Shown in pieces: positions 24,108-34,609 of a DNA stretch of 64,000 nucleotides. The stretch is from Doris montereyensis (taxonomy: Eukaryota; Mollusca; Gastropoda; Nudibranchia; Dorididae): assembly GCA_037039925.1 (NCBI GenBank), contig JAXRKP010001343.1, forward strand, positions 12,501-76,500, written 5' to 3'. A program made the translations under genes and the position numbers. Numbering within the stretch: position 1 is the stretch's first letter; every line of letters begins with the position of its first letter. A model generated the notes under the pieces. The model searched no databases and was not told the origin of the DNA. It saw only the letters and a list, made by a program, of their open reading frames with translations.

Positions 24108-27100
24108 TTGTTAGGTATGTCTGTCAGACATATTACTGGAAGCTCAAGGGTTGTTAATTTCCTAAACCGCCTTGAACATTGTGCCTCTCATTCAACTCTT
24201 TTGGAGCTAGAAATGGCGATGTGCGATAGTGTCAGTGAGAATAAATCGAATCTTCCTGCGGGTGCTACAAAGCAAGCCCTTATCACTCATTTCTGTTGGG
24301 ACAACTTTGACCTTTTAGAAGAGACACCAAGTGAGTTAGGGACCACTCATTCAACCCATGGAATCATAATACAGGAAACTCTTGAGGAATCTACAAATGA
24401 AGATCTGACCCAAGTTCAAACATGCAACAATATGGAATGACAAAGACAAAACGACGCTCTGTAAAATATCAACCAACAAACATTGAACCTTGTTTTGTTC
24501 ACAGCAAAGTGGAGCCAACAGTAGATGTAAATGAAACCTACTTTGAATATGAAAATGAAAGAAATTTTTAAAAGCCTTTTTTCTATGGATGTTCTGTCGC
24601 TTGAAAATTTATTCAAGTGGTGCTACTTTCCCTAGCTGGAAAGGCTGGGTATCTGCTATGGCCTGAAGTGAATGAATTATCAAACAGTTCGTAAATTACT
24701 GCAGATTTCAATGCATGCAACAGATGATTTAAGACAGAAATTCACTTTGGTGACTTTTTACTTAGCAGTTGCAAAAAACCCTTCGATATCGTATGGAATC
24801 AACAGTGTCTACATAAGACAGAAATTCACTTTTGTGATTTTTGACTTAGCAGTTGCAAAAAAAGCCCTTCGATATCGTATGGAACCAACCCAGTGTCTAC
24901 ATAAACTTATCATTCATCTTGGCGCTTTTCATACCACCTTGTCATATCTTTCTGCCATTGGTAAACTCATGAGGGGGTCTGGTTTTGAAGAAATAGTGAT
25001 AGAAGCAGGAATATGCAAGCGGTTCTCTGAACAGCGTATTGAAAGGTAGACATTACAATCGAGCAATCAGAGTGCATTCATACATGGTTGAAGCTCTTGA
25101 AAGGTAACTTTTCACATTTTTTCACTCAAACATTATGTTCCAATCAATTGATTTCACAGCTGACATTAGATGTACAAAATCTTGAAACAAATTTATGCCA
25201 TGTTGCATTTGACAATGCTGTCAATTTAGAAGCTTTAAACCTTCTATTTGGTCAGTACGAATTTTTCAAGGAACAAGTAATATGTGGGACATATGGCAAC
25301 ACAGCAAAGTTTTGGTTTGACTACATGGAAAAAGTATGGAATGTTTTACAGTTTTCAGTGGCAACAAAAACCAACAATTTTGACATGCATGTTTCATCTT
25401 TGCAGAGGCTGTGCCCTCTCTTATTTAGTATGAACAATCAAAACAACGCAAAGTACCTGAGTCAGTATTCTGTAATGCTGCTCAATCTACCTGAAGAAGC
25501 AAAAGTCTTGATACAAAACAGAGGATTCAGCGTGTCTAGATCAGATGTGCCTGCTGGGAGGTCCGCCATTGATTTGACCATAGAACAAACCATAAATAAG
25601 GATGCAAAAACAAGCGGTGAAATCGTTGGGTTTAGTAGAAGCTTACCCGCATACTACAGATGGTGTGTAACACGCCATAATCGGTCCCAATGTCTCGGCT
25701 TTGCAGCAGATGACCAACTTGGATTCAAAATCCTCAGATAGCCACAAAGACATAAATGCTTCTGAGAGAAGACTGAGTGAGAAAAGTGTGAGGAGTACTG
25801 TAAGGGCTTTTTCAGCATTCACCAACCCTTTCAAAATAAGCACAAGTCAATTGATTTGTTTGTCGTCAGGAAGAAATTATCTGAAGACATTGCTAATGAC
25901 CTGTTAAAAATAAATGAACATGGAAAGGAACGCTTTGAGAACTTTGTGGAATCAAGATTGAAAAGTAAAACAGTTGAGTTCAAACATCCATTACCAAAAT
26001 CAACACTCAAAACTTTTGCCTCTGCCACAAATGTCGTAGCTGTCCAAAGTAAAACTAAAGAGATAAAAATGAAAGTTCAAAGAAATCTGTTCGGCCAATT
26101 GCTTGTTTTGTCACATGAGCATGATATTAATATGGAAAAAGTGTTATGTTATTCATTGAGTCCAACTCCCTGGTCCTTGGCATCACCTGATGGCTTACAT
26201 TTGAAGACAAACAAGGCAACACTTTTACATACCCTTGAAAAACAAGAATTTATTGTCACTGAAGATGTCTCTAAGAAACAAGATACGGTCTATGTCGTGG
26301 ATGGAATGGCTTTTCTTCATAGCCTTACAGATATGCCTAACACTTTTGGAGATCTTGTAAAGAAATTACTCCACAGTCTTCCTAAAACAGCGTGCATACA
26401 TTTTATTACAGACACATATAAATCAGACTCCATAAAGAGTACTGAACGAGACAGAAGAGGGCGATCCAAGGACTCTTTCTTTCTGAAAGGACCTGCAATC
26501 AAAATACCATCAAACTGGAAAGCATTTTTTGGCTAGTGATGAAAATAAGAAAACACTGACCAGTTTTCTACTCTCGGAAATCCAAAAAGATCTTCACGCC
26601 CCTGCTTTGTTAGACAGAGAGCTTTTTTATGTTTGTGAAGACAGGTGTGAACTGTTAACAAGTGATGATGGAATATCTGTGATTTCAAGACCTATTCAAG
26701 ATTTGTTTTCATCAACAAGAAGAAGCAGATACACGAATAATTCTCCACTGTTTCTACATTTCAAGACAGACTTCCATTAACAGAATCGTCATTAGATCAC
26801 AGACAGACACTGATGTCATTTCTGACACTAACAAAAACCTGACACTGGAAACAATAGAAGCCAAATAAACATGTCTCACCTAGCATCATCAATGCCTCCA
26901 TGTCTGGGAGATGCAATTCTTGGCCTCCATGCTTTTACTGGCTCAGATACAATAAGCTGTTTTGCAGTCAGGGTCTCAAGAGTCAAATGTCTAAAACAAA
27001 GATCACTGCCTAATTGATGTCTTTGCAAGACTTGGGACATCAGAACAACTATGCGAAGATGTCTAGTCTAAATTGGAAGCCATTGTATGCACTCTGTATG

Positions 27101-27538
27101 GAAAAGCATCTTATAGCTGTGTAAATAAAGTCCAATATGATAAAGTAAGACAGAGTTTTAAGGGCAAGAAAAGCATCCTTTCAAATTCAGATGGTGTTGA
27201 TCTCTCACAAATGCCACCATGCAAACAAGTGCTCTACCTTCATATGAAAAGAGCCAACTACCAAACGTTGGTATGGAGGAACTCGCCTGATCAATTCTTT
27301 GATCTGCCTGACCCAAAGGAAAATGGCTGGAGAGCAGCACTATCAGGAGGACTGGAGATTCAGTGGTTTAGTGAAGATTTTTTGCCAAGAGATTTGCAAG
27401 AGATTTTGTCAGATTCAGACATCAATGATGAACATGACGATGACGAGAAAGAATGACAGTGACAGTGAAATGATACCACCAGACAATGATTCTTCTCCTA
27501 GTGATGAAGAGTGTTCTGATACCGATGAAGAACAATAG
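24108..27538 (+). pseudogene. Orphan-family protein of the TIR element, copy 2 (broken)
   Basis: Plus-strand frames 24108-24440, 24672-25049, 25088-25741, 25856-26536, 26529-26780, 27073-27456 and 27299-27538 form one decayed protein. The N-terminal part, absent from copy 1, contains VRHITGSSRVVNFLNRLEHC, a degraded WDNFDLLEE and GTTHSTHGIII. The rest parallels copy 1: HLGAFHTTLSYLSAIGK, EQTINKDAKTSGEIVGF, VYVVDGMAFLHSLTDMPNTF, EEADTRIILHC in a shifted frame near 26,720, and LGLHAFTGSDT near 26,920. The segment with DTDVFLLLLSF is deleted down to DTDV. Each copy thus keeps parts lost by the other. Function is unknown. Confidence 0.75.
24731..24903 (+). repeat. Local tandem duplication in the orphan pseudogene
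   Basis: AGACAGAAATTCACTTT through TCGATATCGTATGGAA and GTGTCTACATAA occurs twice in a row (about 24,731-24,821 and 24,822-24,904) with a few differences. Copy 1 has one copy only, so the duplication arose after the elements separated. Confidence 0.8.
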
Positions 27539-27869
27539 AATAGCAGGTGTGTTTGAAAGAATAAGATGAAATGCAGAAAGAGTATGTTTTGAGAAGTGTT
27601 TTATTCCATATGTTCACTTTATAATTCATCTAATTCTAAATCAGTCATTTTAAAAAGTGCATGTCCCATTTCATGCAATATGTGACAATATGTTTTTATG
27701 TATTTTGAGAAAAAAAGCCGTTTTATTTCATTTTTGTACTATGTAATTCATCTAAATTAATCCTTTGAAAATGCAAATATGTCCAAACTAAGCAAGATAG
27801 TGTCATGAAAATATTTTGGAATACAAATATATCTGTCTAAAAGTAAATTTTTATCATATAAGAAAAATC

Positions 27870-28024
27870 ATGATTTTTGCACTCGATGACCTTTCAGGGG
27901 CCAAAACTCTGTAAAGATAACACTTTATAAAACCATAACAAGTTGGATTTTATACCTTAAGAACTATTCTATCAAGAAAACATAGTGACAAATTTCCCCC
28001 AGTGGAAATTTTGGTGGCCCACGG
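27870..28024. repeat. Terminal inverted repeat, right end of copy 2
   Basis: Contains GCACTCGATGACCTTTCAG, AACACTTTATAAAACCATAA, GTGACAAATTTCCCCC and GTGGCCCAC. It pairs with 23,089-23,260 and matches 13,835-13,985 of copy 1 closely when inverted. Confidence 0.7.
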
Positions 28025-28923
28025 ACTAATGACCCATGCTTACTACATGCCTTAAAAAAATCAGTTTCATTAACAAGGTGAGGCATGAGTGCTGGTGCGG
28101 AGGTTGCGGGTTCGTTTTTGCCTTGTGTTTACAGAGTTTTTTCTTTTGATTCAATTTTATTTGCCTCAACATTTTATTTCAATTTTCATGTTCTTATTCA
28201 TCACTTTATCATATGATAATATGAATACATATCAAAATGGTTAAAAGTCAGATGAACATACATGTATTTCATCACTTTTATTTAAAGATGAAATTCTGTT
28301 ATTTTTCTTTTTATTTCTTTTTGGGGAAGAATTATCTTTCTGTTTATTCTAAAACTGTCACCAGCTGTGAACTAAATCAATCATAAAATAAAGTAATATA
28401 TGCAGGCCTATATCTATGATTAGGAATCCAAATGAAACTGACGCTTTTTTAACTTTTTCAAAAGTTTCTTTTCATAAGAGGCTATATTATACATATTATA
28501 TCCCCCTTGTTATGTTGGGGTTGTAATTTTTTGCAAAACAATGTGTAGTTGTAAAACGCTTGTTTCATTATTTTGATAATAGTAAGTGTAACAATTGAGT
28601 AATTGATATAACATTAAAAAGACATGCAATCAACTAGCATAGCAAAGAAGCGTCATGATATTTGTAACAAGTAATAATTTTCTCCCCTTCGTGTCATTTG
28701 TATATTTTAATTTTATGTATGAATGAAAAACATAAATGATAGGAATAACATTAAATTATTACAATGATAATGAAACACTGAAAGAAATGCTAAGGCTATT
28801 AGATATTACACTAGAACTATGTTGTTCAGTTACAATGCATTACCAATGTTTACAAGTGAAGGCTATTTGTGTATTTTAATTTTATTCATGATAATAATTT
28901 AATTTTTATCATAATTTATATTA

Positions 28924-28982
<59 letters not shown>

Positions 28983-29036
28983 AATGATATTCTTATACTT
29001 TAATTATGTTGTCATAAAATACTCATAGTTTACTCA
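28025..29036. other. AT-rich sequence, no gene recognised
   Basis: A weak SINE-like piece with GGTTGCGGGTTCG lies at 28,090-28,115. A TA microsatellite occupies 28,925-28,981. The rest shows nothing I can name. Confidence 0.5.
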
Positions 29037-29603
29037 GGCAAAGCCATAATATAACTAATAAGTATAGTTACATTAGCCAAGTCATAAGTTGTTCAATATA
29101 TATATATATTGCAGAATGAAACATCCAAATTGTGTATACTGAAAGGAAGGGAGAAAAATTATGTTTGTCATAAGGAAGAAAAATACTGTTAGTTAAAACA
29201 AATTCAAAAGCAAAGCATAATAATATTGGTATAACTAATAAGTAGAAGTTACAGTGTTACAAGCCAAGTCGGTAAAGTTGTTCAAAATCTGATCAGAACA
29301 TTGAATTCTATCACTGTTCAACCTATTGAAAAAGACAACAACGTATTTCATTGCAGACCATATAGAAACATCCAAATTGTGTAATAATGAAAGGAAGTTG
29401 GGAGAAAACAGACAAAATGTTTTTACAACTCATTGGAAGAAAAATACCGTTGTTCGTATAAAACAAATTCAAAAGCATGAAAAGGAGACATAATAATATT
29501 GGTATAGAAAAAGACAACAAGAGTACCGGTCAACTATTGAAGAAGTCCACAGTGTTACAAGACCAATGTTTAGAAGTACCGAAAAAGTAACTAGTGTGTT
29601 TTT
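29037..29603. repeat. Diverged 247-bp tandem repeat preceding the satellite
   Basis: GAAACATCCAAATTGTGTA occurs at 29,118 and 29,365. Around it the blocks GAAAGGAAG, GAAGAAAAATAC, AAACAAATTCAAAAGCA, ATAATATTGGTATA and ACAGTGTTACAAG repeat in the same order, giving a period of about 247 bp. The second copy is studded with pieces of the 42-bp satellite (ATTGAAAAAGACAACAA, ACAACTCATTG, ATACCGTTGTTC), while the first has few. Confidence 0.75.
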
Positions 29604-31818
29604 TGAAAAAGACAACACTATCGATTTGTTGTACAACTCATTGAAAAAGACAACACTATCGATTGTGCGTTGTACAACTAATTGAAAAAGACAACACTAT
29701 CGATTGTACCGTTGTACAACTCATTGAAAAAGACAACACTATCGATTGTACCGTTGTACAACTCATTGAAAAAGACAACACTATCGATTGTACCGTTGTA
29801 CAACTCATTGAAAAAGACAACACTATCGATTGTACCGTTGTACAACTCATTGAAAAAGACAACACTATCGATTGTACCGTTGTACAACTCATTGAAAAAG
29901 ACAACACTATCGATTGTACCGTTGTACAACACGTTGTTCAACTCATTGAAAAAGACAACACTATCGATTGTACCGTTGTTCAACTCATTGAAAAAGACAA
30001 CACTATCGATTGTACCGTTGTACAACTCATTGAAAAAGACAACACTATCGATTGTACCGTTGTACAACTCATTGAAAAAGACAACACTATCGATTGTACC
30101 GTTGTACAACTCATTGAAAAAGACAACACTATCGATTGTACCGTTGTACAACTCATTGAAAAAGACAACACTATCGATTGTGCCGTTGTTCAACTCATTG
30201 AAAAAGACAACACTATCGATTGTACCGTTGTACAACTCATTGAAAAAGACAACACTATCGATTGTACCGTTGTTCAACTCATTGAAAAAGACAACACTAT
30301 CGATTGTACCGTTGTACAACTCATTGAAAAAGACAACACTATCGATTGTACCGTTGTACAACTCACCGTTGTACCGTTGTACAACTCATTGAAAAAGACA
30401 ACACTATCGATTGTACCGTTGTACAACTCATTGAAAAAGACAACACTATCGATTGTACCGTTGTACCACTCATTGAAAAAGACAACACTATCGATTGTAC
30501 CGTTGAAAAAGACAACACTAATTCATTGAAAAAGACAACACTATCGATTGTACCGTTGTACAACTCATTGAAAAAGACAACACTATCGATTGTACCGTTG
30601 TACAACTCATTGAAAAAGACAACACTATCGATTGTACCGTTGTACAACTCATTGAAAAAGACAACACTATCGATTGTACCGTTGTTCAACTCATTGAAAA
30701 AGACAACACTATCGATTGTACCGTTGTACAACTCATTGAAAAAGACAACACTATCGATTGTACCGTTGTACAACTCATTGAAAAAGACAACACTATCGAT
30801 TGTACCGTTGTACCACTCATTGAAAAAGACAACACTATCGATTGTACCGTTGTACAACTCAAAAGACAACACTATCGATTGTACCGTTGTACAACTAATT
30901 GAAAAAGACAACACTATCGATTGTACCGTTGTACAACTCATTGAAAAAGACAACACTATGAAAAAGACGATTGTACCGTTGTACAACTCATTGAAAAAGA
31001 CAACACTATCGATTGTACCGTTGTACAACTCATTGAAAAAGACAACACTATCGATTGTACCGTTGTTCAACTCATTGAAAAAGACAACACTATCGATTGT
31101 ACCGTTGTACAACTCATTGAAAAAGACAACACTATCGATTGTACCGTTGTACAACTCATTGAAAAAGACAACACTATCGATTGTACCGTTGTACAACTCA
31201 TTGAAAAAGACAACACTATCGATTGTACCGTTGTACAACAACTCATCGTTGTTTCAACTCATTGAAAAAGACAACACTATCGATTGTACCGTTGTACAAC
31301 TCATTGAAAAAGACAACACTATCGATTGTACCGTTGTACAACTCATTGAAAAAGACAACACTATCGATTGTACCGTTGTACAACTCATTGAAAAAGACAA
31401 CACTATCGATTGTACCGTTGTACAACTCATTGAAAAAGACAACACTATCGATTGTACCGTTGTACAACTCATTGAAAAAGACAACACTATCGATTGTACC
31501 GTTGTACAACTCATTGAAAAAGACAACACTATCGATTGTACCGTTGTACAACTCATTGAAAAAGACAACACTATCGATTGTACCGTTGTACCACTCATTG
31601 AAAAAAGACAACACTATCGATTGTACCGTTGTACAACTCATTGAAAAAGACAACACTATCGATTGTACCGTTGTACAACTCATTGAAAAAGACAACACTA
31701 TCGATTGTACCGTTGTACAATCGATTGTACCGTTGTACAACTCAAAAAGACAACACTATCGATTGTACCGTTGTACAACTCATTGAAAAAGACAACACTA
31801 TCGATTGTGCCGTTGTTC
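29604..31818. repeat. 42-bp satellite array, about 53 units
   Basis: The unit is 42 bp and contains CATTGAAAAAGACAACAC, ATCGAT, TTGTACC and the perfect palindrome GTTGTACAAC. Most copies are identical. Common variants are GTTGTTCAAC and TTGTACCACTC. A few junctions have truncated units (near 29,925, 30,365, 30,500, 30,860, 30,960, 31,235 and 31,720). Because 42 is a multiple of 3 and the unit lacks stops in several frames, long repetitive frames appear on both strands (14-residue periods). These are structural artefacts, and no start context or flanking exon supports translation. Confidence 0.95.
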
Positions 31819-31900
31819 CAGCCTCCAACCACCACGTTTCGGTGTGTGTGTAACACTTCAATATGAAAAGTCATTTCCGAAAAAGGCGAGTGTTATTTGT

Positions 31901-32158
31901 TCACTTCCCGGCATAAAATTTGGTTACAAATGATTTTCGGAACGACCTTAGGACGGCCTTGACTGCACAAAACACTAGAGAAGTTGACGACATGTAGACC
32001 ATCATCGACAAGCACGCTCCAGTAACAAAAATAAGGATTTCAACGAGACCAAATTCACCATGATTCACAACAGCGGTCAAATATGCACAGACTGAGAGGA
32101 GGAAAGCAGTAAGAATGTGGAAAACTACTCGTCTTCGAGTCTTCAAAGAGATCTTCAT
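31901..32158 (-). CDS. Hypothetical small membrane protein (85 aa)
   Basis: A complete minus-strand frame from ATG at 32,158 to TGA at 31,901. It starts MKISLKTRRR (basic) and has two hydrophobic stretches, VVFHILTAFLLSVCAYLTAV (about residues 11-30) and LVEILIFVTGACLSMM onward (about 38-65), ending basic. The basic-flanked hydrophobic layout would fit a two-span membrane protein or an exon of a larger one. No family recognised, and the frame could be chance in a repeat-rich region. Confidence 0.25.
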   Translation of the reverse strand: MKISLKTRRRVVFHILTAFLLSVCAYLTAVVNHGEFGLVEILIFVTGACLSMMVYMSSTSLVFCAVKAVLRSFRKSFVTKFYAGK

Positions 32159-32392
32159 AAGAAATGTTAAATTAATATTGTATTAAAGAGACAGTTGAAT
32201 ACTGTATTATAATGAGACATTGGGAAATGTCAAAAATTGTAAACAAGTATTCGAAACAACTAGCCAAATCTTAGGAAAGTTTGCATCGCAACACCGACTT
32301 TCCCGACAAATATAGATAATCAAACTGTTCCACAAACGTTTTTATCATTTTTTTTATTACTAAAAAGTAAAAACAATACGCGCAAGTTTTTC

Positions 32393-32892
32393 AGAATGCA
32401 ACAACACGAATTCATCCAATCCTTGCTCTGGTGGAAATGACACTGGTGACCAGCTTTGCCCTGAACTGGATAAATTTCGAGACATAACGGAAAAGGAAGT
32501 TATATATATCATTTTAGATGCGCCTTCAAAATTCCGTGAGCTAAATATTATTCCAAAGCAACTACCATACCGTAATGAACTAGCCCTAACAATTACATGC
32601 GTCATGAATGACTCATTGAACGCCGGCACTGTTGTTGATTCTCAAGGGCTATTGTTAGGCCGCTCTAAAAAAAAGGTACAATCGTGATCAAAATGACTTT
32701 GCTGTAAGAATTACCCCGTGTCCAATTTACCGTTCTTATAAGAAAAATTCTTGAAAAGCTGATTCTGAAACAAGTTCTGAAACACATTGAATCGCAAAGT
32801 TTGACAGATAAGTTACAAACTGCATATATAAGTTCTATTATTCCACAGAGACTGCCCTTTTATGTATTTGTAATGCTACTTTTTACTCAAGT
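32393..32892 (+). mobile_element. CR1-like LINE reverse transcriptase fragment
   Basis: Broken plus-strand frames read ITEKEVIYIILDAPSKF, CVMNDSLNAGTVVD, then after a gap SNLPFL and KILEKLILKQVLKHIESQSL and TDKLQTAYI and TETALL. This is the familiar RT0-RT2 region of CR1-type LINEs (SNLPF.SKILEK). The element is then interrupted by another repeat at 32,893. Confidence 0.75.
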
Positions 32893-33068
32893 TGACGATG
32901 GTAATATAGGCGAAATATGACGATAAGTGACATCTGACAACTCTCCTAATAAAGACAGAACAAACACATGACGTTTCGGGTATAACCAAGGCCGTCTATA
33001 TAGTGTAGGTTATAGACGGCCTTGGTATAACCCTTCGTCAGACAAAAAAGAAAAATATCTAGATCTTT
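32893..33068. repeat. Single arm of the inverted-repeat family, split by a 36-bp palindrome
   Basis: Matches the left arm at 1,262-1,400 (GGCGAAATATG, AAAGACAGAACAAACAC, ATGACGTTTCGGG, TCGTCAGACA). Inside it the block GGTATAACC is present twice (32,979-32,987 and 33,024-33,032), flanking a 36-bp palindrome with 13-bp arms AAGGCCGTCTATA and a 10-nt loop. Confidence 0.8.
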
Positions 33069-33235
33069 AGATGTTGCAAAGACACTCATGATCTCGTTAG
33101 TTTTATCAAAATTGGACTATTGCAATACTCTACATTCTGGTCTTCCAGAAGACCACTTAAATAAACTTCAGCGGGTACAAAACTTATCTGCGAGAGTAAT
33201 TTTTCGGAAATACAGACATCTAGACACAAAGACAA
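33069..33235 (+). mobile_element. CR1-like LINE, 3' RT fragment
   Basis: One frame reads AKTLMISLVLSKLDYCNTL, SGLPEDHLNKLQRVQNLSAR and VIFRKYR. This is the conserved block after the RT thumb in CR1/jockey-type LINEs. Together with 32,393-32,892 it appears to be one element with a large internal deletion plus the inserted repeat arm. Confidence 0.8.
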
Positions 33236-33452
33236 ATTAAGACACATGAATACATACATGCTTATATTCTGTCGTACAGATATGCATACCCACTCACGTG
33301 CAAACATACACATGCATACACAAACATAGCCGCCTAGATACATACACAAATAAACACAGCATAAGAAAATGACGGGTCAGTGGAGTTGCAAGAATGAAAC
33401 GTGAAACATGTGAAGTATTGATAAGTGGACTTGGAAAATTTCACGTACAACG

Positions 33453-33580
33453 TCAACAATAACAACAGCTATACTATAACAACCATAACGAAATTAACAA
33501 TAACAACAATAGTAACAATAATAACAACAATAATAACAATATTAATAATAATATTAATAGTATTAATAATAATAAAGATG
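33453..33580. repeat. (AAC)/(AAT) low-complexity tract
   Basis: Imperfect AAC then AAT trinucleotides. Confidence 0.8.
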
Positions 33581-33589
33581 ATAAATACT

Positions 33590-34140
33590 TGTCTTTGAAA
33601 AATGTTCTCCCAGTTTGACCCGCTGAGGTCTTTGTGTTAAGAAATCCTCATACCAGTTTACTAAGTATGCGGGAATATTAAGTTCATCATAGAGCATTTT
33701 GATTACGGTAATGTTTTTGTGTCCGTTGCATTAAACGCCGGAGAATAATCAACGTATAGTACCGGTATACGATTACGAGCAAAGTTTGATAATGCTTTGT
33801 CCAGGTACTGAGTTATTTTGTCCATGACGGCTATTATTACTATTAGGGCATCTTCTACGCCCCATGCTCTTTGGTATGCGACTTGGAATAAGTTGGAATG
33901 GGTCTATTGTGTGGGGAACATATTGATTTGAAGGAGTAGATTTTTAATTATCTTTTCGAAGCACTTCATAACGATTGAAGTTAATGCGACTGGTCTAAAA
34001 TCGTTCAGTTGTGATGAAAACCGTTTTTTATGTACTGGGATGATAGCTGACGTTTTCCAGATGATTGGGACGGTTTCTTCATTTAATTAAGTGAGCGTTG
34101 TTCAATTGTGTTGTATTATGGTGCCAGTGAACGATGTTTT
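33590..34140 (-). mobile_element. Rex1/L2-CR1-like LINE RT fragment
   Basis: On the minus strand: ETVPIIWKTSAIIPVHKK, NDFRPVALTSIVMKCFEKI, VAYQRAWGVEDALIVIIAVM and VLYVDYSPAFNA (motif A position). It is the same broad clade as the minus-strand LINE at 8-10 kb. Frameshifts and stops make it inactive. Confidence 0.75.
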
Positions 34141-34405
34141 GAACTTATTTATGATCTTTTAAATTATTAAAAACAATCAGATTCTGCTCTCTTTTCCCCT
34201 TAAGTGAATATCTTTCGTTATGAAAATGAAATCACTTGGATTTTTTCCGTGTGGTCAGTCCTTTCAAGATATATTCGTATTTGAAATACTAGGCGGTCCA
34301 GTGCGGTGACGTCATACATCCGGTGTTGCGAGACCATCTGTGGACGATCATCTGTGCCGACGGTGGTTTCAGCGCTTTAGGAATTATATAGATTGATTAG
34401 TTGCT

Positions 34406-34600
34406 GGTAAGGACACAGCCCCATAGGAACAAAGACGAGACAAATACAAGGAATACACAGAAAAAAATCCTGGCCACCATGGGGATCGAACCCTACTTTA
34501 GGGAGCGTAGTTAGCTCGGTTGGTAAATGGTAGCACGCTTTCTTTTCATGGCGAGGCGATGGGTGCCAACGCAGAGGTCGCGGGTTCTACCTAAAGTGAC
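34406..34600. mobile_element. Palindromic tRNA-SINE-like element, third copy
   Basis: The left arm GGTAAGGACAC...AGCCCCATAGGAAC through CTGGCCACCATGGGGATCGA carries a B box on the minus strand. It is followed by GGGAGCGTAGTTAGCTCGG (A box, plus strand), then GGCGAGGCGATGGGTGCCAA and GCGGGTTC (second, truncated B box, plus strand). The right-hand tail is missing. Compared with 22.3 kb, the A-box segment is in the opposite orientation relative to the arms. Confidence 0.65.
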
Positions 34601-34609
34601 GAACATGGG

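Larger units (their letters stand above)
23089..28024 (+). mobile_element. TIR element with orphan protein, copy 2
   Basis: About 4.9 kb bounded by GTGGGCCAC on the left (about 23,092) and GTGGCCCAC on the right (about 28,010-28,018), with diverged inverted repeats of about 170 bp. It contains the plus-strand coding relic 24,108-27,538 and a 5' region that copy 1 lacks. SINE-like sequence lies on both flanks. I cannot name a clean target duplication. Confidence 0.7.

Noticed and set aside
29604..31818. CRISPR-like array
   Set aside because: There are no unique spacers. The whole unit repeats head to tail, and the context is eukaryotic.
29656..31853. Frames up to 432 codons over the 42-bp array
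   Set aside because: The unit length is a multiple of three and stop-free in several frames. All frames repeat with a 14-residue period, with no start context, splice sites or non-repeat domain.
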